This document shows positions 10,323-20,500 of a stretch of DNA of 23,198 bases, piece after piece. The notes below the pieces were generated by a model. The model was given only the letters and a program-made list of their open reading frames with translations, was not told the DNA's origin and did no database searches. Origin of the DNA: Hyphochytrium catenoides (taxonomy: Eukaryota > Sar > Hyphochytriomycetes > Hyphochytriales > Hyphochytriaceae); the NCBI GenBank assembly GCA_900088475.1, contig FLMG01003690.1:1-23198 (forward strand), in the 5' to 3' direction. A program made the translations under genes and the position numbers. Positions within the stretch are counted from its first letter, which is position 1; every line of letters starts with the position of its first letter.

Positions 10323-11155
10323 GAAAGAGAAGAAAAAAGAGAGAGAGAGAGAGAGAGAGATGAGAAAGAGAAGAAAAAAGAGAGAGAGAGAGAGAGAAAA
10401 GTATGGCGCTCGATCGTCCATCTTGTAACCGCCGACACTTTGAAACGCCTACAGTTCATAAGTGAGCTGTCCAAATATCGTCGCCTTCGGTATCTATCAA
10501 GGCAACAAGCCACCCTAAACGTACAATCACCTGTTATGCGAAACCTGTCCTTGGATAGTCGTATTAAACATGTCACTGATAAGCGGAAATTCCAGAGAGA
10601 CAGAGACCCAGAAAACTGATGACGAAGGTGACGTTATCTGCCGCCACGGACCTTGGGCTCCAGAGGAGGATGTTAGACTTGTGATGATGCCACAGGACGA
10701 CGGGCGCCGCAGCGACGGGCCGCCTGCCCTGTCGGTCGTGGAACTACTCCTCACTCACTGATGATCCAGCAAGCTGCCTTCGGTGAGCAGGACTGAACAA
10801 CACGGATCAGAGCATCGTGGATGACAGTTCAGTTGCTTTAATGTCTCTATTCGGATCTCACGACCTGCGCATCACAAGCAAACCTATCATGAACATGATG
10901 AAAGAACGTCTGTTGTCTGTCTAGGAATGATGTTTCCGGCCTCGCGAATAGTGCTGCTAGTAGTGGGTCAACCCGTAGGCAGGTCTGCATGGCTGGCAGT
11001 ATCATCATATGCCACTAAGAAACAGTGAGGACGTCAAGAAGGAGACGCCTTATTGATGAACATCTGCAGGCGTCCTTCTTGTTCTTCTTGGTCTCTGGCG
11101 CGGCGCGGCCAGGTTTGATTTGTTCTTGTCCCTTCTTTGATCTCTCCTGTCTGCG
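9399..11155. promoter_or_regulatory. Divergent intergenic region between G2 and G3 containing a polypurine tract
   Basis: G2 (-) and G3 (+) start from opposite ends of these 1757 bases, so the 5' UTRs and promoters of both should lie here. The middle (about 9950-10400) is GA-rich and repetitive. Open frames in it encode only Ser/Leu/Phe low-complexity strings (minus strand) or Arg/Glu strings (plus strand) and look spurious. No core promoter motif is convincing by eye. Confidence 0.45.
9955..10400. repeat. GA-rich polypurine tract with microsatellite and 41-bp tandem duplication
   Basis: The plus strand is almost pure purine over about 450 bases. It includes an uninterrupted (GA)n run at about 10288-10319. 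A 41-bp unit beginning gatgagaaagagaag occurs twice in tandem, starting at 10318 and 10359. Such tracts are prone to slippage and can form triplexes; a GAGA-type regulatory role is possible but not shown. Confidence 0.85.
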
Positions 11156-11755
11156 ATGAGTGACAGTGACAGTGGAAGGAAGGTGCTGCTGCCTATGACC
11201 ACCAGGGCATCTCATGACCCCCAAGAAGGGTACAAGAATGGAAGCTTGATCTGGGAAATTCTGCCGCTATGGGACACTTTGGAAGACCAGCAGCAAGATC
11301 AGATGACCATAGACTTCGGCCGCTCTGTTTGTGCTCTCATCTTCGGCCAGCAAACCCATCGAAGCTTCTTGCACGCGCTTAGGCGCCATAGAAGCCTAGT
11401 TAGACTTTCCTCCGTTGCGTTCTTCGCAGCTCAGGTGGCTGCCTCAGCGGCTTTAGTCGTTGGGCAGTCTACGGGAGAGACACTGGCCATCTTCTCTGTT
11501 GTTGGTGCAGTTCCGGCAATCCTGCAGATAGTTCTGGGTCTGAATGTGACACTTCTGCGCAAAGTAGCAGGAAATCCTCAGCTCTGGCTCATTATCATCC
11601 TCCCCATTGCTCTCTGGGCCACAGTTGGTGTCATGGTGGGCGGTACTCGCGGCACATTCATCTCAATATCTGGGTGCTTGATCTCAATAAGCTCTGTTCC
11701 AGTGAATGATAGCTACCATTATCGGTTTAGGTTTGTTGGCCTTCTCTTCTGGGGA

Positions 11756-11758
11756 TAG
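11756..11758 (+). other. In-frame TAG in G3 at a family tyrosine position
   Basis: G3 reads FWG, TAG, F, where G2 has FWGYLF and G4 has FWAYFF at the start of TM5. A single third-base change from TAC or TAT gives TAG. Family sequence continues directly after it. Confidence 0.85.
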
Positions 11759-12348
11759 TTCCTCGCCTCCGTCAACTTTGCCATGCTGGGCGTCAGCATG
11801 GTTTTGAAGCTCTTCAATGGCGGCAGGACAATACGATGGGCTCTGGGTTCCAGAGAACTGACCGGGGAAGATATCGTCTTGAACTGTGCAGCCACAGCCA
11901 TTATCTGCACTCTGCCTCCGCTCATACCCGGCTTTCGGACTCTATGGCGGCGGTTCGTTACAAGAAGCAGATTACGAGGCACAACGCTTGCAGCTGCAGC
12001 TGCGGCAGTGATGCCGCAGGAAAAGGCAGCATGCTCGGAGCGCAGCAGAAGGGCGAAGATGATCCTTTGCTCAACCATCAATTGGCCTCTTGTACTCTTA
12101 CCGAGGGACGGGGAAGAACAGGCACCTCCAATAGATAATACAAGGATAGAAGGAGCAAGTCCTCTCACTTATCGTGGAGAGCTAGCACCGTTGATAGTAC
12201 AGGTGCCCAGGAACATGCCCACCCTACTGGCACAGGACACTGTCTTCTTACTTCTGAAACGTGTGCTTCAGCAAGTAAAGCCATGCATCTTCAGTTTTGT
12301 CAACCATAAAGAGCAAAAGAGACTATTATCAAGCCATGAGCCTACTAA

Positions 12349-12394
12349 AGGCAAAAAGGAAGGCGAGGAGATCATTCGTCCAGTTCGAAGGTAG
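12349..12394 (+). other. Frameshift zone in G3 loop
   Basis: The upstream frame ends at a TAG at 12392-12394. The downstream homologous frame is closed before 12349 (a TAA at 12346-12348) and open after it. The break therefore lies in this overlap and corresponds to loss of one base or gain of two. It falls in the weakly conserved linker just before TM7. Confidence 0.75.
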
Positions 12395-13362
12395 GAGGCC
12401 AGAGGCTTACGCCGGGACGACCTGTGGAGAGGCTCATGGTACATGTTGGACTATTTATGGGAGTGGTGCTGATCTTTGTAGCCAACCATGTTACCCTGGC
12501 TCGAAGGGAAGCATCATCTTTGGGTCAGGCCTCAGACTCCTACCGCATTCCATCTCTTCTGCTTTCTATGGTTACCACGGTGTGGTGTCTAGCATCTGTT
12601 CTTTACCTGTCATCTCTATGGAACTGTCAACTCGTCCAGCTCCTGTTGAAGAGGTCTTTCGACCTATGGCCTCTGCTTTGTCAAGCAGCTACACTTCTTG
12701 TCGCACTTTGTGATGCCTTCGAGTACGACGAACGTTGTCTTCACCTGATTTCCTGGAGCCTTTTGTACGCAGCGTCTCTCTTTAGTGATGCCATCCTTCC
12801 GTCTGTTGGTCAACAGGGGAGCGGACCATGGATAGTAGTTTCCAAGCAGGCTCTCGGAGGAGGAGCAGTTCTTCTTCCGCTCTTGGCCTTCCAATCCTGG
12901 TTTCTGTATGGACTCTTCTTCAAACAAGATGCCTTATACCTAAGACCAAGGACAATCCTGCGGATTACCAAGTATCTAGAAGATGATGGAGGGGTGCATA
13001 GGGAAGCCTCAGCTCAAGTGTCCAGCAGTAACCTTGATCTCAGCACTGACAGCTTCATAGTAGGACGACTGACTTCCATTATAGTCTTTTCTCTTCCTCT
13101 TCTGTACCATCTGCTTTTCTCGTCTTCTTCTCTCCTTGGTTCTTCTGGGTGTCATTGATCACAGCTTAAGAACGGCCCCAGCAACGTCGTTGGGAGTCTG
13201 CCTGAAGGTCGATTGCTCTTCTTCCTTACAGGCTCTGTGGCTTACGAAATCCCTACACGGAAGACCAAAATGAAGATCATCGTCGGAGAAGAGGCAACCA
13301 AACAGCAGAGAAGAGACAATGTACACGCGACGCATCAAGTGGTGCGTGATACTTTGGATTGA

Positions 13363-13723
13363 GGACAAGGCTGCTGGCATTTAGTAATGTCTATGATGAC
13401 AAATTGTAGGAGGAAAACAGCAGTCCCGAACAAGCGGCCACCCGTCGCCTGCTGTGGCAGCAGAGGCAAGCTTTATTAGCAGCACACTATTGAACTCCTT
13501 CCTTCTAAGCCTCCGCGAATGGTTCATTGATCGTCGCTGTTTGAAGCCACGGACAAGAAGCCACCTGCCAGCGCTTCCTCCTCCGCAGTCAAGGAAGAAA
13601 AGGTTCCCTTCTCAGTCCCTCTTACCCTAATAGGCGTCGTTCATCGCAATGTGAAACAGCTTTAGCAGTCCCAGCAAAGAACAAGAAAAAAACGGAATCT
13701 GTCCACCGTTGCTTTGCTTGATT
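13363..13723. other. Spacer between convergent G3 and G4
   Basis: These 361 bases hold the 3' flanks of both genes. I see no open frame of interest, repeat or RNA gene. Confidence 0.5.
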
Positions 13724-16270
13724 TTACTCAGAACCTTGCATAAGAAGTGGTTGGGCAGGCACATCGTAGCATGTGGCCCCAGTAAGGAAGTATAATGGTC
13801 TGTCTCCTCCCCCTCCTTGGCCCAGCCTTTGCTGCGCTGTCGATGACAATAAGGCAGAGGTGGGCGGAGCACGGAAGACAGAAGAGCAGGCAACGACCAG
13901 ATGATATAGAAGAGGAAGAGAGAAAAGGATGATTGTGGTCTGCCTGGCAACGATGAAGCTATCTGTGCTGATGTCTAGGATCGTGATAGCAGGCTCATAT
14001 TTTGGATCTTCGTCTCCTTCTAACTTGCCGACCACCACCCCATCTTCCAAGTACTTGGTAATCTGCATCACTGTCCGGACTCTCATATGCAGACCACTGT
14101 CCATGAAAACCAGGACGTAGAGTAACCAGGATAGCGTAGCAAGAAGAGGAACAAGCATCGCCAGCCCAATAAACTGCTTTGTGATGATGGTAGTAGCCGG
14201 CTTCCCTCCCTTCTCTCCTCCCGGTAATGCAGGCAGAACAGCATCACTGAAGAGACAAGCATCATACAGAAGGGTCCATGACAAAAGGACCAGGCAGCGC
14301 TCATCGTACTCAAACGCGTCGCACAGCGCGATAAACAGGGCCCAGGTCTGAAGCCAGAGAAACCAAAAGTCAAAGGAAGTGCACATTAAGAGCCGCAACA
14401 GGTGCAAGTTCCAGCTCTTGGCCAGAAGGAGAAGGGACATGAGGCTCCACAGTAGCGTTCCTGTGGCTACTATCGGAGAGAGCCAGGAAAGAAGAGAAGA
14501 GTTTGGTGAGCCTCTCCTCCGATTTCCTAGGTACAACCCTAAGGGGATCATGCAGGCCACCCCGCAAAAGAGAAAAGTGCGCAGCACCAGAAGACGCCAC
14601 TCTGGTCTCCCGTACTCGTCTCTCTGCCGGTCGGCCGTTGGACCTGTTGCTTCCCCTTGGCCTGGCTCCTTGATATAACTCGATCTCTCTTCTTCCTCTT
14701 CTGTGAAGGAGAAGTGTTCTTCCTTCTCTCTCCTGTTGTTCTCGTGCGCTTGGATCTTTATTGGTCTTCCTCCTGGGTACGACCTACCCTTGACTGCTCT
14801 TGTCCTCGCATTTGCATCATCTTCTTTTCTTTTTTGTCTTGTCGCGCTGGAGAGTTTCGTCCAAGCGGCGACCACTCTAGTAAAGCATGAGTAATAGAGG
14901 TTGTCGTCCGCGTGTAACTGCATACGTTGAGGATAGGAGAGAGCGAGGGGAATGATAGGGAAGCGCAACCCATCGACCCTCTGCTGTGCACTCCCTAACA
15001 CTGTGGACACGACAGAGGCGATGTTACAGGACACGGGGCTCTTATTATTAGAAGCAGCGGAGCCACCAATTGAAGAAGAAGTGACTGAGTCCGGAAGGGA
15101 GGGAGGCTCTGGGACAGCTTGAGAAGCAGATGGCGCTGTTGGTGGCGGAGAAGAAGAAGAAGCACCCTTCTTTAGCTTTTGCTCCTGACAGCAGGCTCGC
15201 CTTCGTCGTGTAAGCTCTAACACCAGGGGCCACTGGATACTAGGACATTCATACCTCCGCATGGTTATAGCGCTATGGTCCGTACTAGCACCGGCACATC
15301 TCTTCTTCTCGTCTCCTCCTCCCCCCCCTATCGCCTCTATAGTCAGAGCTCTACGTTTTGGAAGCTGCTTTTTCCTATGTCGTTCTTCCACTTGCCTCCA
15401 AATGGTCCTTGAGTAAGATGAGAGGCTGGGAAAGAGGAATAGCACAAGGGTAGCAGCACAGTTGACCACAAAATCCTCACCCGTCAGCTGCCGGGAGCCA
15501 ATAGTCCATCGTAACACCGTCCCACCCCGGAAGACCTTAAGCACCATGCTGGCCGCGAGCAAGGAGTAGAGTATTACCGCGAAGAAATACGCCCAAAAAG
15601 AGCTTGAGGGACGTCGGAAGCGGTAGTGATTACAGTCTCTTACCGGGCCGCCAGTCAAAGCCTGCAGCACTCCCGTGGAAGAAAGGAGTATGCCTCGAAC
15701 GCCGCCCAGCATCACAGCGACAATAACCCAGAGTATAAGCAACACACAGTGAAGTGCCCAGAACTGGGCTGAGATTGCCGCCTTCCTCAATAAAGAGGGA
15801 TTAATGCTCAGGATTAGCTGTCCCAGGCCCGGAAGAACTCCAAAAGCCGCACAGACGGATAAGTAGGCTCCAGGAGCCTCCCCGACCACCAGCGCAGCTG
15901 CTAGAGAGCCGATGGCGAGGTTGTAGGACACAACAGTCACAAGCACGATCTTTCTGTGCTTCTTAAGCAGTCTAAAGTACGCTGTATGCCCTCTAGGGCC
16001 GAAGAGGCGTGCACATATTGAGTCATTGAAGTCCACCAGCAGTGATCCCAGGCGTTCTTCTTCCTCCGTTTCCCATAGAGGGACTATCGTCCAGCAATAT
16101 TCATCCGTCTCATGTCTCTCTAGCTTTTGAGTCGACTCCTCTCTTCCCGATCCTCCCATCTCCTCTCCCTTCAGCCCTACCCTTTCAGGTTTTTCGCGCA
16201 ATGCGTTCGGGCTTGTTGAGGACAGCACCACAGGCTTATTTAGAAGGCTAGCAGATGTAATATGAGCCAT
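13724..16270 (-). CDS. G4: intact 12-TM family protein, 848 aa
   Basis: This is an uninterrupted single-exon frame from the ATG at 16270-16268 (MAHITSASL) to a TAA at 13726-13724. The frame is open a further 25 codons upstream, but only from a TTG. A polar head carries WTIVPL, LVDFNDSIC, LFGPRGH and KKHRK. It is followed by six hydrophobic segments with GGVRG, DCNHYR, FRGGTVLRW and GSRQLTGED. The loop is the longest in the family (about 240 residues) and rich in Ser, Gly and Glu, with polyglycine and polyserine runs and the SIQWPL island. Six more segments contain SFDFWFL, CDAFEYDERCL, LFSDAVLP, a linker with RVRTVMQITKYLEDG, and TDSFIVAR. The tail is LYFLTGATCYDVP. It is closest to G2. An 8-C homopolymer near 15326 stays in frame, which speaks for good sequence quality here. 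Function is unknown. Confidence 0.9.
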   Translation of the reverse strand: MAHITSASLLNKPVVLSSTSPNALREKPERVGLKGEEMGGSGREESTQKLERHETDEYCWTIVPLWETEEEERLGSLLVDFNDSICARLFGPRGHTAYFRLLKKHRKIVLVTVVSYNLAIGSLAAALVVGEAPGAYLSVCAAFGVLPGLGQLILSINPSLLRKAAISAQFWALHCVLLILWVIVAVMLGGVRGILLSSTGVLQALTGGPVRDCNHYRFRRPSSSFWAYFFAVILYSLLAASMVLKVFRGGTVLRWTIGSRQLTGEDFVVNCAATLVLFLFPSLSSYSRTIWRQVEERHRKKQLPKRRALTIEAIGGGGGDEKKRCAGASTDHSAITMRRYECPSIQWPLVLELTRRRRACCQEQKLKKGASSSSPPPTAPSASQAVPEPPSLPDSVTSSSIGGSAASNNKSPVSCNIASVVSTVLGSAQQRVDGLRFPIIPLALSYPQRMQLHADDNLYYSCFTRVVAAWTKLSSATRQKRKEDDANARTRAVKGRSYPGGRPIKIQAHENNRREKEEHFSFTEEEEERSSYIKEPGQGEATGPTADRQRDEYGRPEWRLLVLRTFLFCGVACMIPLGLYLGNRRRGSPNSSLLSWLSPIVATGTLLWSLMSLLLLAKSWNLHLLRLLMCTSFDFWFLWLQTWALFIALCDAFEYDERCLVLLSWTLLYDACLFSDAVLPALPGGEKGGKPATTIITKQFIGLAMLVPLLATLSWLLYVLVFMDSGLHMRVRTVMQITKYLEDGVVVGKLEGDEDPKYEPAITILDISTDSFIVARQTTIILFSLPLLYHLVVACSSVFRAPPTSALLSSTAQQRLGQGGGGDRPLYFLTGATCYDVPAQPLLMQGSE

Positions 16271-16357
16271 GGTAAGCCGTGCTACGGAGAATGTGTGCTC
16301 CCTTACTATCCGTAAAGCCTGATGCGGTGTTGCCGCAGACCCCAAGCTTCTGTCATT

Positions 16358-16738
16358 ATGAAGGAAGGACTTGTCCGCCTCTTCTTCGTGTTGCTCTACC
16401 CTGCTTCTGTTTTTGCACTAGGGATCAAGCTGCTAGCAGCAGGTAGGGGCCAAAGCTCTGCCAAAGCGACTACTATTACTGCTACAATTTATGATAATCT
16501 CAGGGAGCACCTCCAAAATGATGAGGCTTTCGGAGGAGGCAATGGGCTGTTGAGGTCGAGCCGGGCTTCGTTAATCCGTGCTGTTTATGATTCTACTGGT
16601 CTTGTCTGGGGTTCCTATTCATCATCTTGCCCAAGACCGGTGTCTTATTATAGTCATCAGGGCCTGGGGGATAGTAACCTTCAACCCCATCTCTTGCTAC
16701 AGCCGCACGACTGGAGGTCTCCTATCCTATTCCTCTGA
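16358..16738 (+). CDS. Possible small secreted or anchored protein, or a first exon
   Basis: This ATG-started frame of 126 codons begins with a typical signal-peptide or anchor pattern: two charged residues, then about 20 hydrophobic residues (VRLFFVLLYPASVFALG). The next 60 residues look like ordinary protein and the rest is weaker. It starts 87 bp from the G4 start in the opposite direction, so it could share a promoter with G4. The frame may leave the true coding sequence near 16600, where a hydrophobic string (LGFLFIILPKTG) appears in another frame; that could mean an intron, a frameshift or chance. I recognise no family. Confidence 0.3.
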   Translation: MKEGLVRLFFVLLYPASVFALGIKLLAAGRGQSSAKATTITATIYDNLREHLQNDEAFGGGNGLLRSSRASLIRAVYDSTGLVWGSYSSSCPRPVSYYSHQGLGDSNLQPHLLLQPHDWRSPILFL

Positions 16739-17579
16739 CATCCATCTCCGCGTCATCATCAACAGACAGAGGGCACGGGCCTGCTGCCTCCTTTATGTTA
16801 CATAGGCTGCGCTGCGTCTTGTGTACCAGTCGCGTCTCTCAGGTTCAGGACCCGGTAAGAAGCGTTAGTCGTTCTTAGGAAGTTGCTCCCAGGCGGTCAC
16901 AGCGCTAATGAGTGACCACAGGTGGTGGTGCAGGCGCAAGTGCACTGAATGTAACGGACGAGGAGAGGGGGAGAGGGATTATAAGAGATCTAAGAGTCAT
17001 GATAACCGTTGCCTGAATCAAATACTAGTTATGTCTTAAACTGAATTCCCAGTTATCACCGAGGCCGCTGTAGCTGTCTCGATGTCTCCTTCAAAATCTC
17101 TCCCGAGCACTTTGAAGTTCCCTCATCCACGCACATCATCGGCACATCATAGAAGATCTTGATCGTGGCCTTCCCCTTCGGCGGTGTCCAGCCCCGCCCG
17201 TGGCAGTCACTCCTTGCGCTCCCGGGTCCGAGGAAGAGCACAAACAAGCAGAGGGGAGCGGCTGTCACACGTGGAAGAAGGAGTCTTCATTGCTGTCCAA
17301 CCAGAGGCAGTTATTGGGGTGACAAAGGCATCGCTCTTAGTAGCCCGAGTGCTCTGACAACTGCACTGGGCAAGCTCACAGAAGCGTGAGCGGCTTGGTG
17401 GTGCGAACGAGCGAGCGTTATAGGTGGACTGACACTTCTGCAAGTTTATAGCTCGACCGAAGGCATCAAAGAAGCTGCCTCAATCTCATGCAGTTCGCTT
17501 GCGTCTCCTTAGACTCCATACATCATTAGCATCGTCAGGCCCAGTTGAGCGAGGGAAAATCCCTTCAGGATCGACAGAT
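16739..17579. other. Spacer upstream of the mannosidase gene
   Basis: These 841 bases lie before the GH47 start codon. One minus-strand open stretch (about 17288-17056) has a hydrophobic leader-like part (LCLFVLFLGPGSA) followed by a plausible soluble segment ending at a TGA, but it has no ATG and could only be an exon. I cannot support it as a gene. Otherwise I see nothing beyond the probable promoter and 5' UTR of the mannosidase. Confidence 0.4.
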
Positions 17580-20500
17580 ATGGACAGAAGGCAGGCCCGA
17601 AGTACCGCTCCGCGATATGCGGGAGCGTTTCGATCGCCTGCTGCCTCGTCGTCCACTGGCTTCTCCCGAAGCTCTATTCTTTTGCTCATCGGCGCGCTAA
17701 ACCTATTTGGATTCCTCCTACTGGTCAGAACAACGCAGCTCGTGCTCTCTTTGCCCTACCTTCCTTTATTTCAGGACTACGTCGTATTATGTGTGATGCT
17801 TCTCAAACGCACGAACTCCAAATTGCCGCCTTACCCTCCCTCTTTCCTACTTTTCACCTTTCCTCTAGCTGAGCTCCACCAAGCCTCTCTTACTGGTCCT
17901 TAGATCTAGAGCCTTATCGGTCCTCCAATCTCACTTTGACTGTTAGAGCTCGTACAAGATGGGGTCGAAGCACGATTCAACGTCGTTTTTTCGAGGGTCC
18001 GACCTTACCAGCACCAGCGGGGTACTCACAGATGCTGAGAAGAAGAGCAATATCAGGGTTCAGACACGTTCACCTAAGTCAGCAGCGTCTCCCAGGTCCA
18101 CCTCACCATCTAGCACAATCCCTCCGGCTTCTTCTCCTGGTGCTGCGCCTTTGAATGCCAAACAGCTGAGTGTGCGAGAAGCTATGCGCTGGGCGTGGAA
18201 CGAGGGCTATGCAAAATATGCCTGGGGAGAGGATATCTTTCTTCCTCTTTCCAAGCAGGGCGGGCGATGGAACGGTTATAACATTGGCTTGAGTATCTTG
18301 GACTCTCTCGATACCCTCTTCTTGCTTGGAATGCAAGAAGAATATCAAAGAGCTCGCGATTGGTGTAAGAACCAACTATCGTTTGAGGTGGATGTCTACG
18401 TAAACCTCTTTGAGACATCTATAAGGGCACTCGGCGGGCTACTCAGTATATATGCCCTCACCGGTGGGACGCAGCTTCTTATCTTCTTTCTCTTATACCT
18501 TCTTCCCCCTCTCACTCCTCGACCTTTCTTTTTCGCTACAAAGCCTCACTCCATTCTAACGCTCACGTGAGCTATTCACTCCTCCTAATCTGCTCGTCTG
18601 TCTTTGAACAGGTGAAAAAGTCTTTCTTGACCGCGCTGATGACTTGGGCGAACGACTAACGAAAGCGTTCACTTCTTCTAGTCTCATTCCATACTCTGAC
18701 GTGAATTTGAAGGTAAGATGATGGTGAGAGAGGCCATTCCATGCTTTGTTGAAGCGGAGACGACTTCTACTGGTGTGGGGTGTCTTTCCTACAAACTCAT
18801 TGAAGCACTACTCTATATGCCTCTAGCGGGTCCCCACTTTTGCTAGCTCTTTGTCGAACTCGGCTAGCTCACGAGTACGCTACACATGTCCTGATTATGT
18901 TGTCCCAGACCGGAGAAGCCAAGTCTCCGGATTTTTCTGCGTACAGCTCTACGTCTGAGGTTTCGACCATCCAGCTAGAGTTTCAGTACTTGAGTAGACT
19001 GACGGGGAAGGATAAATACAGGCAGCTTGTGGACAAGACGTCAGATGCGGTAAGCAGCACCAAGCCAACCTTTCTTGACTCCATTTCCACCCTCCCACGG
19101 TACCTGCTAGGTCTTTCAAGTGGGTTGTTGCCTTCCTGAAAAGCTTTCCTCTAACCTGGAAGCAGCATTCAGCTCATCCGTCAGTCAGCTCAGTATTCTA
19201 CACGGGCTCTGGGCCACGTTAGCTGCCTCTCTGTTATTCAAACTAGAGGGTCTCTTGTATCTAGTCTTAAGGTTCTTATGGACTTGTTGCATATAGCTAG
19301 CAGCCCTCCCCAAGACTGATGGACTGGTCCCTGTACTAATCAGCCCCGAAAGTGGGAAGTAAGTGTCTAGAACCGGAATTGGGAATGCTTAGACTATTTG
19401 ACAATAGCGAGGCGGAGATAGTCTGTAAAGCTAGCTAGGTAGTGGTCGACTTATGAGCAGCTTTGTAAAACCGAGATGTGAGCCTAGGGCACCTAACCGT
19501 CTTAGCTGACCCTTTCCTTTCTTCTCAGGTTTGATACGTCTAGTATGATCACCCTAGGAGCGAGAGGTGACAGCTATTATGAATATCTTCTAAAGCAGGT
19601 ACGAAAACCTCTCTCGCTTATGACTCCTGTCCCTGTCACTGCTCTGCCTTTCTCTGTTTTATTGCCAAGTGTGTCTCTGTTGCAGTTTAGCCTTTACTCG
19701 TTCTGCACTAATGTTCACTTGATAACGTGTGACAGTGGCTTCTTGGCGGCAAGCGGGAGGATAAACACAAAGAACGCTATTTGGATGCCATGAAAGGTCG
19801 GTCTTAGTCCTGTCCTTCTCTAACCCAAGATTGTTGATGGAACAATAGTTGTAGCGCTGGTAAATCCCCTTTATTTGCCCATCGCGACCTCCTCTTCAGA
19901 CATCTCTCTTACTTGTTAGATACTAACTTCCTTCCCAACGATGTTTCTCTACCGCAAGGACTCATTCTATGCCGTCCTTCTTTTCCCATCACATTGTGGG
20001 GTTTGTCTAGTGCTAGTGCCGCATGATCTCCCTACCGCCAACACATGCAACCTTCTTGTTCTAAAGTGCGATTTGCCACTTGCTCTCTCGACCACTTTGC
20101 AGGGGTTATGAACCGGCTCCTGAAAAAGAGCAAAGGCTCTCGTGCGCTTGTGTACATCGCGGAGCTCTCTCCTAAAGGAGAGGTGAGGAACAAGATGGAT
20201 CATCTGGTATGCTTCATGCCCGGGCTACTGGCTCTCGGACACTATCATGGGCTTAAGGAACATGGCCACCTGGAGGCAGCTCGGGAACTCATGTACACCT
20301 GTTACCAGGTGATTAGTATAGTCTTACCCTTCTTTCCCTCAATGTCCTACATTTACGACTCGCCTTCGCTTTGTTTTGTCAGTCTAAGCTTGTTCTCTCT
20401 TTTGTTTCTTTCTTGTGTTTGCTTAGCCTGCTGCTAGACTCGTACTCACCTTGTCTGTGCTCATGCTTCCTGCATAGATGTACAAGGCAACTCCTTCGGG

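Larger units (their letters stand above)
11156..13362 (+). pseudogene. G3: 12-TM family member with two stops and a frameshift
   Basis: The frame starts at the ATG at 11156. It begins with the family head (WEILPL, IDFGRSVC, IFG, LRRHR) and runs to a TAG at 11756-11758 inside TM5, then continues in frame with LKLFNGG, GSRELTGED, a shortened loop and INWPL to about 12390. From about 12349 the homologous reading frame moves by one base, as if one base were deleted, and is open through TM7-TM12. That part contains CDAFEYDERCL, LFSDAILP and TDSFIVGR. A TGA at 13156-13158 is followed in the same frame by the conserved tail LLFFLTGSVAYEIP and a final TGA at 13360-13362. All family regions are present in order, so the breaks appear recent. 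It is closest to G1. It converges with G4 across 361 bp. Sequencing error could explain the frameshift but is a poorer explanation for two substitutions. Confidence 0.8.

Noticed and set aside
9757-10576. Long minus-strand open frames of Ser/Leu/Phe over the GA tract
   Set aside because: They are translations of a CT-rich low-complexity sequence; there is no organised protein composition or homology.
10570-10761. A 63-codon plus-strand frame with GPWAPEEDVRLV, resembling the start of a Myb repeat
   Set aside because: Only about 12 residues match. The rest of a Myb repeat (second and third helices with their tryptophans) is not found in any frame downstream. Probably chance.
12391-12402. A GT...AG mini-intron at the G3 frameshift
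   Set aside because: It would be only about 12 bases long, whereas introns in this window are 137-334 bases. A base deletion fits better.
4950-13158. A variant genetic code with TGA as Cys and TAG as Tyr
   Set aside because: The first gene and the DsbA-like gene end in TAG, and G2 ends in TGA, at positions matching family C-termini, while intact genes use only standard Cys and Tyr codons. Nonsense mutations are simpler.
17056-17288. Minus-strand open stretch with a leader-like hydrophobic segment and a soluble part
   Set aside because: It has no ATG start, a TGA closes it upstream, and I could not find a partner exon. It remains possible as an exon but is unsupported.
17959-18570. Mannosidase read as a 203-residue stand-alone protein
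   Set aside because: The family sequence stops at ALTG and resumes exactly at 18612 after a GT-AG intron; the last 37 residues of the open frame are intron sequence.
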